Origin: Gudongella sp964575895
GTDB taxonomy: Bacteria; Bacillota; Clostridia; Tissierellales; Tissierellaceae
Reading direction: 5' to 3'
Assembly: GCA_964575895.1 (NCBI GenBank)
Contig: CAZNTE010000021.1
Span: forward strand, 1 to 41,905
DNA length: 41,905 bases
Each line of letters starts with the position of its first letter. The first letter of the stretch is position 1. The position numbers were made by a program, and so were the translations under genes. The notes under the pieces are model-generated. The model was not told the origin of the DNA. It searched no databases and saw nothing but the letters and a program-made list of their open reading frames with translations. Positions 7,843-16,688 of this stretch are shown one piece after another.

Positions 7843-8823
7843 TTATTCCCATCTTAAGTCTTTTCCATAGAATTTAAGTGGGATAAATTTGTCAAGAATT
7901 CTTGAGAATACTCTATCTGTATATATTTCAGATATCTCATTGGGAGTTAAATTAGTAGAAATAATTGTCTTTTTGCCTGATAATAATCTTGTGTTTACAA
8001 TATTAAATATTTCAGCGTTGGTAAAGGTATTGGAAACTTCCGTTCCTAAATCATCAATTACCAAAAGATCACAGTCAAATAATAGACTATAATCATATTC
8101 AGTAATATCACTTATATCTTTTCTAAATCTTCTTTTTTCCAATATATCGAGAATAGTAAAAGCTGTTTGATAAATTACAATTTTGTTTTTATCTAAGAGA
8201 GCTTTGGCCAAACAATTACATAAAAATGTCTTACCTAAACCTGTAGTTCCATAAAACAATAGGTTTTCACCATTTTTCTCATCAAAATTAGCAATGAAAC
8301 CTTCAGCATATCCAACAATATCTAGCATATTTTCCCTTGGAGTTAGTTTTTCTCCTTCAAACTTATCATCGCTAAATACTTCTATGTTAAATGTTTTAAA
8401 GTTTTCCTTATCCAGTACACTGTCCAAATTAGACATTTTATAGGCTCTGTTAATAAGCATCTGTTTCATGCATGAGCATCTTTGACCATCATCAAGATAT
8501 CCAGTATCCTTGCAAGATAAACAATCATAGGTTATATCTAAATAATCAGCAGAGATATTGCCTTCTGTAAGTACAAATGCTTTTTCCATTTTTAAAGCCT
8601 CTATTGTCTCTTTAGCCTTTAGAGTAATTTCCTTCCCCTTATCAGGACTAAAAAGAACTTCTTTAGCCATTTTAATTCCAACTTTCTTAATTTCATCATC
8701 AATCTCTTCAACTTTTGGAAGCTTCTTGTACACTTCCTTCTGACGTCTTAAAAGATCTCTAAGGTTTTTATCTCTTTTGGTCTCGTAAACTCTTTGAATA
8801 TCAGAAATTATATCCTTATTCAT
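7843..8823 (-). CDS. dnaI: DnaI/DnaC-like replicative helicase loader
   Basis: AAA+ ATPase that would load the DnaB helicase onto DNA during initiation. The N-terminal part has a zinc-type cluster CLSC...RCSC, as in Bacillus DnaI. The C-terminal domain has Walker A GTTGLGKT and Walker B LLVIDDLG, then an arginine-finger region SRILDKF. The open frame reaches 8835, but the ATG at 8823 (MNKDII) has GGTGAT upstream and is a better match; both starts overlap the end of the DnaD gene. About 326 aa. Its neighbour encodes the DnaD/DnaB-like partner protein expected for primosome assembly. Confidence 0.9.
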   Translation of the reverse strand: MNKDIISDIQRVYETKRDKNLRDLLRRQKEVYKKLPKVEEIDDEIKKVGIKMAKEVLFSPDKGKEITLKAKETIEALKMEKAFVLTEGNISADYLDITYDCLSCKDTGYLDDGQRCSCMKQMLINRAYKMSNLDSVLDKENFKTFNIEVFSDDKFEGEKLTPRENMLDIVGYAEGFIANFDEKNGENLLFYGTTGLGKTFLCNCLAKALLDKNKIVIYQTAFTILDILEKRRFRKDISDITEYDYSLLFDCDLLVIDDLGTEVSNTFTNAEIFNIVNTRLLSGKKTIISTNLTPNEISEIYTDRVFSRILDKFIPLKFYGKDLRWE

Positions 8824-9892
8824 CAGTATCACCATTTACCTTCCTCTTGTGAGCTTCTCGTTTCTTCCTAGCAATATCTTCTAATTGATCTGGTGTGTAT
8901 TTAGACGTTCTCTGCTCAAAATTATGGAATCTAGTTTTGTAGCCAACATTCTTTTTCTTACCATAGTAAGCATTTTTCTCTGGCTTTTTATCTTCAATTT
9001 TATCAAGTTTTTCAATGTCATCGACTTCTTTTATTCCCTTTTTATACCAATTATTTATAACTCCATCAATATATTTTATCGTTGGATATTGGACATTACT
9101 GGCTGCTTCACAAGCTTTTAGCACCAACTCCATACTATAATCGTATTGATCAAACCATTTGTTGATTAAGGCCATATCACCGTCTGTAACACCTTTATGA
9201 GTAAGTCCAATGCTCTTCATTACTCTCTGATACCTATAATACTTCTCATCTGAATGTTTAAATGTCTCCATAACAGCTTCAAGATTTGTCAAGCCCTGAT
9301 CATACCAGTTCTTAATAATTCCCTCAACATATTTTACGCTTCTTTTCCCTTTTACTTCAACTGAATAATTAAAAGCTCTTTCTATTACATCAGGATTCAT
9401 ATTGTAATCTTCTATCCAAGTTATAATAGTTTCTTTTTCTACATTTGTTGTTTGTCTTCTCATTATATAATCCACTGCATTAAACATTTCATTTATCTCT
9501 TTTACTTTATTTGCTTCTATTAAATTTGGTCTAGATTTCTTTTTTTCATTTTTCTCCAAAGGAACCATAATATTATTTCTGATGTAAAGTTGTTTTAAAT
9601 TTAAAAATGTAACCTTATAATCAACTAAGTCGTCGCCATTCTTCTTTATTATTCCCTTTCTTTCCCAAAAATCCCAAGCTCTCAAAACATCTTCCAGTGG
9701 TACATCAAGATTGTTAGCTATGGTCTTATTGGTTACATCAATTTTCAAGTCCTTGTCGTGGGCATATTTATAGCCCAATAAATAGACCTTTACATAGGTT
9801 CCATTAGCCATGGGCATATAATCATTTAAGAAAATATTCTCGATGGGAGTATTCCCAAGATCCATATCAGTTGTTTCAAAATCAAAACTCAT
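8816..9892 (-). CDS. DnaD-domain replication initiation protein (two DnaD domains)
   Basis: A 358-aa protein with an N-terminal winged-helix-like region (about residues 15-110) followed by two tandem DnaD (DnaB_2) domains, about 130-205 and 225-300. Each ends in the YxxGxIxNWYxxG motif: VEGIIKNWYDQGL and IDGVINNWYKKGI. The C-terminal 55 residues are basic. The family acts with DnaI in loading the replicative helicase. Its ATG directly follows the acetyltransferase stop and its end overlaps dnaI, so the genes are coupled. It may serve as both DnaD and Bacillus-type DnaB here, but only this one is visible. Confidence 0.9.
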   Translation of the reverse strand: MSFDFETTDMDLGNTPIENIFLNDYMPMANGTYVKVYLLGYKYAHDKDLKIDVTNKTIANNLDVPLEDVLRAWDFWERKGIIKKNGDDLVDYKVTFLNLKQLYIRNNIMVPLEKNEKKKSRPNLIEANKVKEINEMFNAVDYIMRRQTTNVEKETIITWIEDYNMNPDVIERAFNYSVEVKGKRSVKYVEGIIKNWYDQGLTNLEAVMETFKHSDEKYYRYQRVMKSIGLTHKGVTDGDMALINKWFDQYDYSMELVLKACEAASNVQYPTIKYIDGVINNWYKKGIKEVDDIEKLDKIEDKKPEKNAYYGKKKNVGYKTRFHNFEQRTSKYTPDQLEDIARKKREAHKRKVNGDTDE

Positions 9893-10498
9893 CTACTCCC
9901 CATCTCCTCTCCAAAGTCTTAAAAACCCTTCCTTATCTAATTTCATTTTGTAGATATAATTATATATCTTTTCTCCATCAATTACAAAATAAGATTTAGC
10001 ATCGACGAAATCTTTGTGGTTCTTATCAATATTCTGTATAGGGAAATAGTCTAGATAGTATCCAATTTTTTTAAAGCCAATTCTTTCGTATACCTTAATT
10101 GCTCTTTCATTAAATTCTGCAACTTCTAGATACAAAACCTTCATTCTTAGTCTATTAAAATAATACTCTAAAAAAGCTAATAAACTTTCTGTACCATAAC
10201 CCTTATCCATGAGATTAGGATCAAAAACAATCCCTAAAAATGATGATTTCCTCATAAAACTTCTTTTTTTAATCCCTAAGTAACCAACTAATTTACCACT
10301 TTTATCTTTAACAGAGTAATACTTATTCTTAATAGTGTAAGTCTTAAACCTAAACCATTTCTTTACTTCCTCATCGTTTTCGAAAGGAAAATTATAGTCC
10401 TCAAAAAGAGCATTGCTATGTAATCCCCAAGCTCTCATTTCATAGGCATCTTCAATTTTTAAGGGTGATATAATAAGTCTTTTGCTTTCTATAATCAT
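9893..10498 (-). CDS. GNAT family N-acetyltransferase
   Basis: A protein of about 201 aa similar to RimJ/RimL-type acetyltransferases that transfer acetyl from acetyl-CoA to an amine. Visible features are the N-terminal IESKRLIISPL, the acetyl-CoA-binding motif region DKGYGTESLLAFLEYYF and the C-terminal EFNERAIKVYERIGFKKIG. The acceptor substrate is unknown. The open frame starts at 10507, but AAGGATGA lies 5 nt before the ATG at 10498, so that start is chosen. It is first in a run with the replication genes and directly abuts the DnaD gene. Confidence 0.85.
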   Translation of the reverse strand: MIIESKRLIISPLKIEDAYEMRAWGLHSNALFEDYNFPFENDEEVKKWFRFKTYTIKNKYYSVKDKSGKLVGYLGIKKRSFMRKSSFLGIVFDPNLMDKGYGTESLLAFLEYYFNRLRMKVLYLEVAEFNERAIKVYERIGFKKIGYYLDYFPIQNIDKNHKDFVDAKSYFVIDGEKIYNYIYKMKLDKEGFLRLWRGDGE

Positions 10499-10532
10499 AA
10501 CTCTCATCCTTTAATAATTGTCTACAAAGGTA

Positions 10533-10560
10533 ATTTTACACTATTTATAAGGCTTTTCAA
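10533..10560 (-). promoter_or_regulatory. promoter of the acetyltransferase-dnaD-dnaI-murI run
   Basis: Minus strand -35 TTGAAA (10560-10555), 16-bp spacer, -10 TAAAAT (10538-10533). It lies between the dnaB terminator and the first start codon. Confidence 0.6.
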
Positions 10561-10596
10561 AGGTGCAAATTAATTAAAAGATACTTATCAGTACAA

Positions 10597-10626
10597 TTAA
10601 AAAAAATTAAGGAATTATCCTTAATT
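10597..10626 (-). terminator. intrinsic terminator of the dnaB operon
   Basis: Minus strand AATTAAGGA (10626-10618), loop TAAT, TCCTTAATT (10613-10605), then a T run to 10597. The dnaB stop codon (10623-10621) is part of the stem. Confidence 0.85.
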
Positions 10627-11967
10627 TTCTTCAGTATCTAAGTACTTTTCCTTATTTAAGAACTTAGTAAACTCGTGTTTAAATACTAGTTCTATTGAAC
10701 CTGTTGGTCCATTTCTATGCTTGGCAATTATGACCTCACCTATGTTCTTTTTCTCTGATTCCTTGTCGTAGTATTCATCTCTATAAAGGAATAAGACTAC
10801 ATCAGCATCCTGTTCAATAGCACCTGATTCCCTAAGGTCGGATAGAATAGGTCTATGATCTGATCTTAATTCTGGAGCTCTTGATAACTGAGACAGAGCT
10901 AGGACTGGGCATTCCATTTCCTTTGCAATTGCCTTTAGTCCCCTGGAAATAGCAGAAATTTCCTGTTGCCTACTTTCAACTTTTCCATCTGCCTGCATAA
11001 GTTGTAAATAGTCCACCACAATTAAGTCAAGTCCTTTTTCAACCTTTAATCTCCTACATTTTGCTTTCATCTCCATCAATGATATCCCTGCAGTATCATC
11101 TATGTAGATATCCATCTTGGATAAGGGTCCCATTGCATTTACTACTCTAAGCCACTCATCATCCACCATATTACCACTAATTATTTTTTGTAAGTCTACA
11201 TGAGCAGTTGCACTTATTATCCTTTGAACCAATTGTTCTTTACTCATCTCCAAAGAGAATAACCCAATTTTACCTCCACCTCTAAGAGAGGCATTTGTAG
11301 CTATATTTACACCAAGAGCTGTCTTTCCCATAGATGGTCTCGCAGCTAATAAAACCAAATCAGATTTTTGTAAGCCAGATAGTTTATAATCTAAATCTGA
11401 AAAACCGGTTGTAAGACCAGTAAGTTGTCCCTTGTTAGCTGCCCGTTCTTCAATTTGTGCAAAACTTGATAGTAATACTTCACTTATTGGAAAAAATCCC
11501 TTTTTATGAGCGCCTTGAGTAATGTCAAAAATGTTCTTCTCTGCTTTATCTATAATAAAATTAACATCTTCGCTATTATCATATGCTAAACCCATCACTT
11601 CGTTACTTGTACTAATTAACCTTCTTAAAATCGACTTCTCTTGGACTATCTCACAGTAATACTTAGTATTTGCAGTAGTTGCAATACTACTTGATAAATT
11701 TGCAAGATAAGTAAGGCCACCAATACTTTCCAGTGTACCCCTTCTTTTTAATTCTTCCGACAATGTTATTAAATCAATAGGCTCATTTCTGTTGTTTAGA
11801 ACAAGCATGGCCTCATAAACCTCTTTATTTGCATCCTTGTAAAAATCATCTGGTCTTATAATCTCAATTGCTGTGTTAATTGCCTCTTTATCAAGAAGCA
11901 TTGCGCCTAAAACTGATTGTTCAGCTTCCACACTATGGGGAGGAATTCTTCCAATACCTGTATCCAA
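10621..11967 (-). CDS. dnaB: replicative DNA helicase
   Basis: Hexameric 5'-3' helicase of the replication fork (448 aa, standard). The N-terminal domain begins IPPHSVEAEQSVLGAMLLD; the RecA-like motor has Walker A ARPSMGKT (209-216), Walker B LIVVDYLQLM and the C-terminal DLRESGAIEQDADVVLFLYR. It ends the yybS-gdpP-rplI-dnaB unit, and the loader dnaI is encoded 2 kb downstream on the same strand. In Bacillus naming this gene is dnaC. Confidence 0.98.
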   Translation of the reverse strand: MDTGIGRIPPHSVEAEQSVLGAMLLDKEAINTAIEIIRPDDFYKDANKEVYEAMLVLNNRNEPIDLITLSEELKRRGTLESIGGLTYLANLSSSIATTANTKYYCEIVQEKSILRRLISTSNEVMGLAYDNSEDVNFIIDKAEKNIFDITQGAHKKGFFPISEVLLSSFAQIEERAANKGQLTGLTTGFSDLDYKLSGLQKSDLVLLAARPSMGKTALGVNIATNASLRGGGKIGLFSLEMSKEQLVQRIISATAHVDLQKIISGNMVDDEWLRVVNAMGPLSKMDIYIDDTAGISLMEMKAKCRRLKVEKGLDLIVVDYLQLMQADGKVESRQQEISAISRGLKAIAKEMECPVLALSQLSRAPELRSDHRPILSDLRESGAIEQDADVVLFLYRDEYYDKESEKKNIGEVIIAKHRNGPTGSIELVFKHEFTKFLNKEKYLDTEEN

Positions 11968-11979
11968 AATATCACCTCT

Positions 11980-12426
11980 TTATTCTGTAATTACATCAAC
12001 CTTAAGACTAGCACTGACTTCTGGGTATACCTTAACTTCAACTTGAGTTATTCCAGTGTTTTTAATATTATCCTTTAATTCTATTTTCCTCTTATCTACA
12101 TCAATACTATGTTGATCCTTTAGGCCATTGGCAATATCTTGACTAGTTATGGATCCAAACAATCTACCACCGCTACCGCCTTTTGCCTTTATAGTAACTG
12201 TTAGTTTTTCAATTTTTTCTTTTAATTTGTTTGCCTCATCTAGTTCCTGCTTTTTTTTAGCTGCCTCTTCCTTCTTTGCTGCCTCCCATTTCTTTAAATT
12301 TTCAGGAGTAGCTTCTATTGCAATATTTCTTGGGATTAAATAATTTCTAGCATAACCGTCTTTAGAATTTACAAGATCTCCTTCTTTTCCCATTCCTTTT
12401 ACTTCTTTAAGTAAAATTACCTTCAT
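11980..12426 (-). CDS. rplI: 50S ribosomal protein L9
   Basis: Large-subunit protein of 148 aa. It has the N-terminal globular domain MKVILLKEVKGMGKEGDLV with the YARNYLIPRNIA signature, a long charged connecting helix (about residues 45-75), and the C-terminal domain with GRLFGSITSQDIA. Its ATG overlaps the gdpP stop (ATGA), and dnaB follows after 12 nt, the order typical of Firmicutes. Confidence 0.98.
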   Translation of the reverse strand: MKVILLKEVKGMGKEGDLVNSKDGYARNYLIPRNIAIEATPENLKKWEAAKKEEAAKKKQELDEANKLKEKIEKLTVTIKAKGGSGGRLFGSITSQDIANGLKDQHSIDVDKRKIELKDNIKNTGITQVEVKVYPEVSASLKVDVITE

Positions 12427-14417
12427 ATCTTTTCACCTTCCTTAATATATTTCTCTATGATATTAATCAATAACTTCTCGGCTTCTTCCATGGATAATTT
12501 CTCAACCTGTGCTCCTGCACTTGTCAAGTGCCCTCCACCCCCAAGTTTCTCCAGGATTAGTTGAACACTTATATTTCCTAAGGATCTTCCTGATATATGA
12601 ATCTTATCTTCCAACTGGCTCAAAACAAAGGATGCATCCACATCATTGATGTTTAATAATTCATTGGCAGCTTGAGCAGCTATTAAGATTGAATCCTCCA
12701 TATTGCTTTCAAGTCTTCCTATGGCAATTCTATTTAGTATTATTTTTGCATTTCTTACCACATTTGCCTTGCTAATAAATGTTGTAAAATCATCCCTAAA
12801 CAACTGCTTGACTACAGTTGTGTCAGCTCCAGCTCTTTTCAGAATGGATGCTGCCTCAAAAGTTCTTACGCCTGTTTGGAAACTAAAGTTTTTAGTATCC
12901 ACTGTTATACCCGATAGCAGTGCTTCCGCTTCAAATTTAGTTAAATTAATCTCTTCTGACATGTAGGTTAAAACCTCAGTAACTAATTCAGATGTTGAAG
13001 AAGCATATGGCTCTAAGTATATCAATACTGGATCCTTTATAAATTCTGCTCCTCTTCTATGATGATCAATTATTACCACTTTTGATATGATATCCAAAAG
13101 TTCAGGCGCTTCTGTAAGACCTGGTTTATGGTTATCAACTACTATTAATAATGATTTTTCATCAGCAATTTCCAAGGCTTGATTTGTACTTAATATTCTA
13201 TCATTTATTTCAGGACTTTCTTTTCTAAGTTTGTCCATAAGGTTTTTTATTGATGGGTTCTCATCATTAATAATTAAATATCCTTCTTTTTCCCTATTAA
13301 ATATGGCTCTCATAATCCCAACACCCGACCCTATTGAGTCCATATCAGGATTCTTATGCCCCATAACAAATATCTTGTCGCTTTGATCAATCAATTGCCT
13401 TAAGGCATCTCCAATAACTCTCGCCTTTACTTTATTTCTCTTTTCAAGGGCTTTTGATTTTCCTCCATAGAAATCAAAGGAGTTTCCAATATTTACAACA
13501 GCTTGATCTCCTCCTCTTCCCAATGCTATGTCTATTGCAGCTAGGGCATTTTTATATGATTCTTGAAGGGTTTCCCCAGCTTGACATATTCCAATACTCA
13601 ATGTAATTGGGATGGTATTTCCCATCCTTAACTCTTTTATTTGGTCGAGAAGATCAAATCTTCTACCTTTAATTTTTTCCAGACCATCCTGGTCCATAAG
13701 AATTAAGTACTTATCATTTTCATATTTTCTAACTATCCCATTAATATCCATAAAGTAAGAATTGATCTGCTTATCAATCTCTGCTAATACAATAGGTCTG
13801 TGAATATCTGGTGTAGTGTTCTTTACATCATCATAATTATCAACATCAACCATAGCAACTATGGTTTTCTCATTATAATGCTTTTGCTTTAATTTTATAT
13901 AGTCAGTATCATTAACCCAATAAAGAATTGTTAAATCTCCCTTATTATTATTCCTTCTTCCTTCTAAGTAGTTGGGATATACCTTGTAATTATCATCCAA
14001 ATAGTCAATCTCCAATGGATCGTTTTCCTTTTTCTTTCCTAGTTCCGTCAGATTAAAGCTTGGAACTAACTCGCTTATTGATCTATTTATGATTTCTTCT
14101 TCCTTAATGAGATTCAAAAAAGGAGTATTATACCATGTCACTTTACCCATATCATCAATGAAAACCATTGGAAATGGCATATTAAATATTGCATGCTTTG
14201 CAGCTGAATCAAAATCCTGAGCTAATCCTTCAATGTACCGCTTTAGATCATTTTCCCTATTTTTAATGTTTGAATAGTCATAATATATCAAATAGGCAAG
14301 TACTAATCCCATTAGGAATGCAATTATTGGTTGATAGAATGCCAAAATCAATACCATAACTGCTATTACTATTAAATATAGCTTTGTATCAGACCACTTA
14401 AAAATTCTATCCTTCAT
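12423..14417 (-). CDS. gdpP: c-di-AMP phosphodiesterase GdpP (YybT)
   Basis: Membrane-bound DHH phosphoesterase that degrades cyclic di-AMP (664 aa, usual size). Order: two membrane helices (about 12-45), PAS-like domain (about 65-150), degenerate GGDEF (about 185-310, with KYENDKY where the active motif would be), DHH domain (from 350), and DHHA1 with GGGGHLTSAGA near the C-terminus. The metal-binding motifs GHKNPDMDSIG (353-363), VDNH (427-430) and IDHH (450-453) are intact, so it should be active. It is coupled to rplI by a 4-nt overlap. Confidence 0.96.
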   Translation of the reverse strand: MKDRIFKWSDTKLYLIVIAVMVLILAFYQPIIAFLMGLVLAYLIYYDYSNIKNRENDLKRYIEGLAQDFDSAAKHAIFNMPFPMVFIDDMGKVTWYNTPFLNLIKEEEIINRSISELVPSFNLTELGKKKENDPLEIDYLDDNYKVYPNYLEGRRNNNKGDLTILYWVNDTDYIKLKQKHYNEKTIVAMVDVDNYDDVKNTTPDIHRPIVLAEIDKQINSYFMDINGIVRKYENDKYLILMDQDGLEKIKGRRFDLLDQIKELRMGNTIPITLSIGICQAGETLQESYKNALAAIDIALGRGGDQAVVNIGNSFDFYGGKSKALEKRNKVKARVIGDALRQLIDQSDKIFVMGHKNPDMDSIGSGVGIMRAIFNREKEGYLIINDENPSIKNLMDKLRKESPEINDRILSTNQALEIADEKSLLIVVDNHKPGLTEAPELLDIISKVVIIDHHRRGAEFIKDPVLIYLEPYASSTSELVTEVLTYMSEEINLTKFEAEALLSGITVDTKNFSFQTGVRTFEAASILKRAGADTTVVKQLFRDDFTTFISKANVVRNAKIILNRIAIGRLESNMEDSILIAAQAANELLNINDVDASFVLSQLEDKIHISGRSLGNISVQLILEKLGGGGHLTSAGAQVEKLSMEEAEKLLINIIEKYIKEGEKI

Positions 14418-14427
14418 CTTGCACCCC

Positions 14428-15393
14428 CTATTGAGATTTTCTTCTTCTTATTTTTCTAAAATCAAGTATCATATCAATACCACCAAGAAGTGATACGAAT
14501 GTTAGAACTGGAGCCATAATAATGGTAACTACAATTAGTACTCCTCTAATTATCTTATTGAATTTTATTTTTAACAAAAAGTAATCAATTACTGCTATTC
14601 CTTGTAGAATAAAGGCAAGTCCAATTAATACTATCAAATTTAATAAAATTGTATCAAAATACCTACCATCAAATTGCTTCCCTATGTAGATACCAACAAA
14701 CATTACCATCATACCCAAGGCAAAATTATTTGGAACACTGAATTTATGAAGTCTAGGCATAGGTAATATACCAATACCCATTAGTCTTAAGATTACCCCA
14801 GTGATCAAATAATTTAAATAGCTAACTCCAAAGGCAATAATCATGATAATAGATGGAAGTATAAGAAGCATGTACTTATATGCATCTTCTAGCATCTCCT
14901 TCCACCTTGCAATTTCAAGGTTGCTCAATCCTGTTGATTCAAGCATTTCCAATTGCAAGAATAGAGTTTCCTTGAAAGTTTCTTCCAACTGTTTGATCAT
15001 ACTAATCCCTGAGAAGTTTCCAATTGCTCCAAATATAAAGATTACACTTATAAAGAACAATAAACTCCCCGTTAATAATATTTCCAGTGGCCTTCTTCTT
15101 TTTTTAATACTGTATATCATTCCCAATGATACCGGAGCAAATGCTAATATAAAGATAATACCACTTATAATATCTACGCCAACAGCTATTAAACCTCCAG
15201 TTATTAGAAGTAGGATCCCCGACGGTAATAGGCCATGTTTAGTTCCATACACTATAAAGGCCAAAGGATACAGGATTAAAATAAATGGAAAAATATAAAT
15301 TCCTACTAAAGATACTATTACTACTGATGCCATTACTCCTATCCCCTCAACTAGTGGAGATATCCATTTGTTTTCTTTATCCAAAAAATTCAC
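14428..15393 (-). CDS. yybS: YybS family (DUF2232) membrane protein
   Basis: A polytopic membrane protein of about 320 aa with some eight hydrophobic segments, of the DUF2232/YybS family whose function is unknown. The family almost always precedes gdpP in Firmicutes, as here (10-nt gap). The frame starts with GTG at 15393, but GGGGTGA lies 5 nt before a TTG at 15384, which may be the true start. It has its own promoter at 15427-15455, making it the first gene of the second half of the block. Confidence 0.88.
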   Translation of the reverse strand: MNFLDKENKWISPLVEGIGVMASVVIVSLVGIYIFPFILILYPLAFIVYGTKHGLLPSGILLLITGGLIAVGVDIISGIIFILAFAPVSLGMIYSIKKRRRPLEILLTGSLLFFISVIFIFGAIGNFSGISMIKQLEETFKETLFLQLEMLESTGLSNLEIARWKEMLEDAYKYMLLILPSIIMIIAFGVSYLNYLITGVILRLMGIGILPMPRLHKFSVPNNFALGMMVMFVGIYIGKQFDGRYFDTILLNLIVLIGLAFILQGIAVIDYFLLKIKFNKIIRGVLIVVTIIMAPVLTFVSLLGGIDMILDFRKIRRRKSQ

Positions 15394-15426
15394 CCCATGC
15401 TCTATATCTTACTTGTATTGTATTAT

Positions 15427-15455
15427 ATTATACTATAGTCAACAAAAAATGTCAG
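15427..15455 (-). promoter_or_regulatory. promoter of yybS-gdpP-rplI-dnaB
   Basis: Minus strand -35 CTGACA (15455-15450), 17-bp spacer, -10 TATAAT (15432-15427). A TTGACT box in the spacer offers a second, weaker -35. It sits between the rpsR terminator and yybS. Confidence 0.7.
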
Positions 15456-15481
15456 TGATGACTATTCTTTTAATTTACTAA

Positions 15482-15507
15482 ATAAAAAAGAGAGGTTTCC
15501 CTCTCTT
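15482..15507 (-). terminator. terminator after rpsR
   Basis: Minus strand AAGAGAGG (15507-15500), loop GAAA, CCTCTCTT (15495-15488), then TTTTATTT. A GAAA tetraloop on an 8-bp stem makes a strong terminator. It overlaps the rpsR stop codon and separates rpsF-ssb-rpsR from yybS. Confidence 0.9.
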
Positions 15508-15730
15508 ACTCTGCGCTATATGGCAATAATGCAACTTGTCTTGCTCTTTTAACAGCAATTGTAAGTTGTCTTTGATGCTTTGAGCAGTTTCCTGAAATTC
15601 TTCTTGGTAGAATCTTGCCTCTTTCAGTAATATATTTCTTCAATTTGCTCACTTCTTTATAGTCAATGTGTGTAGATTTATCTGCACAAAAGCTACATAC
15701 TTTTTTTCTAGGTTTAAACCTTCTTTGCAT
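15506..15730 (-). CDS. rpsR: 30S ribosomal protein S18
   Basis: Small-subunit protein of 74 aa that pairs with S6 on the platform. The S18 signature is clear: DYKEVSKLKKYITERGKILPRR followed by ISGNCSKHQRQLTIAVKRAR. Three cysteines (CSFC and NCS) plus a His give a possible zinc-binding, C+ form. It is last in rpsF-ssb-rpsR and preceded by a strong AAGGAGG. Confidence 0.98.
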   Translation of the reverse strand: MQRRFKPRKKVCSFCADKSTHIDYKEVSKLKKYITERGKILPRRISGNCSKHQRQLTIAVKRARQVALLPYSAE

Positions 15731-15747
15731 CCTTTTTCCCTCCTTAT

Positions 15748-16188
15748 TTAGAATGGAATGTCATCATTATCAGTAGGATGGAAGCCGTCCATTTCTGGAT
15801 AGTCAAGGTTATTGTCATTGTAAGATCCTTGTTTGTTTGGAGTGTTATCTCCCCACTCTAGGAACTCTACTGTATTAGCTACTACTTCTGTAATATATCT
15901 TCTATTTCCGTCTTTAGCGTCGTAGCTTCTTGATTGAATTCTACCTTGAACTCCAACTAACTTTCCTTTGTTTACAAAGTTAGCAACATTTTCTGCCACC
16001 TTACCCCATACAACAATATTTATAAAATCTGCTGTTGGTTGATTCTTTGATTCCATTTCCTGCTTTTTCTCTCTTGAAAGACCTTTGTCTACAGCTAGTG
16101 TAAATGTGGATACTGGTGTCCCTGAATTTGGAATATATCTTAATTCAGGATCTCTGGTAAGTCTACCAATTAAAACAACATTATTCAA
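15748..16188 (-). CDS. ssb: single-stranded DNA-binding protein
   Basis: Coats single-stranded DNA in replication and repair. The OB fold runs through about residue 105 (LIGRLTRDPELRY, then FINIVVWGKVAENVANFVNKGKLV as separate visible blocks). A flexible linker follows, and the C-terminus is the acidic tip DNDDIPF that recruits partner proteins. The open frame starts with ATG at 16200 directly after AAGGG, too close for use. A TTG at 16188 gives MNNVVLIGRL, matching the family N-terminus, with GGATGGTGA at proper spacing, so it is preferred (146 aa). Confidence 0.93.
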   Translation of the reverse strand: MNNVVLIGRLTRDPELRYIPNSGTPVSTFTLAVDKGLSREKKQEMESKNQPTADFINIVVWGKVAENVANFVNKGKLVGVQGRIQSRSYDAKDGNRRYITEVVANTVEFLEWGDNTPNKQGSYNDNNLDYPEMDGFHPTDNDDIPF

Positions 16189-16208
16189 ATTATTCACCAT
16201 CCCTTAGA

Positions 16209-16493
16209 TTATTCTTCTTCTCTAGTGATCATGTGTCTCATAATGCCGTCAGAAATCTTTGCAACTCTATCGAATTCTTTAACAACTTCTGGATTTGCTT
16301 CAAAGTTAGTTAAAACATAATAACCTTCAGCTAAATCATCGATTAGATATGCAAGCTTTCTCATTCCCCATTCATCTACTGTTGTAATACTTCCATCAGC
16401 TTCGATGATGCCTTTAAATCTTTCTAGTAGAGAGTTTCTTTTCTCTTCTTCTAAATTTGGGTAAAAGATTACCATTGCTTCATATTTTCTCAT
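16209..16493 (-). CDS. rpsF: 30S ribosomal protein S6
   Basis: Small-subunit protein of 94 aa binding next to S18. It begins MRKYEAMVIFYPNLEEE and contains VDEWGMRKLAYLIDDLAEGYYVL, the typical S6 core. A strong AAGGAGGTGA precedes the ATG. First gene of the rpsF-ssb-rpsR unit. Confidence 0.98.
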   Translation of the reverse strand: MRKYEAMVIFYPNLEEEKRNSLLERFKGIIEADGSITTVDEWGMRKLAYLIDDLAEGYYVLTNFEANPEVVKEFDRVAKISDGIMRHMITREEE

Positions 16494-16583
16494 TTAATTC
16501 ACCTCCTTATGGACTATCGGCTCTACCTTTTGATAGAGCAAGGAACACTAAAGTAGTATACCATACTTAAACATGGGCTGCAA
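16494..16583 (-). promoter_or_regulatory. promoter and 5' leader of rpsF
   Basis: Minus strand -35 TTGCAG (16583-16578), 17-bp spacer, -10 TATACT (16560-16555). The roughly 50-nt leader holds a hairpin GCTCTA/TAGAGC followed by CCGATAG. In several bacteria the S6:S18 complex represses its own mRNA by binding a structured leader with an exposed CCG; this leader could play that role, but I cannot confirm the fold. Confidence 0.65.
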
Positions 16584-16600
16584 GGATTTTAAATACGGTT

Positions 16601-16654
16601 TTTACACAAATTTTACATAGTTTATGTTATCTTTTTACATTATTATACTATAAT
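16601..16654 (+). promoter_or_regulatory. Pho box and promoter of phoU-phoP-phoR
   Basis: TTTACA occurs at 16601, 16612 and 16634, with a degenerate copy (TATGTT) at 16623, giving an exact 11-bp period. Gram-positive PhoP binds TT(A/T/C)ACA direct repeats spaced this way. A -10 follows (TATACT 16644-16649 or TATAAT 16649-16654), so the repeats cover the -35 region, as expected for PhoP activation and autoregulation. Confidence 0.75.
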
Positions 16655-16688
16655 AAACTTAAGAAAATATCAATAAAGGATGGTAATT

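Noticed and set aside
14843..15298. 151-codon open frame opposite yybS
   Set aside because: It is antisense to a hydrophobic coding region, has no ribosome site or family features, and is explained by codon bias of the real gene.
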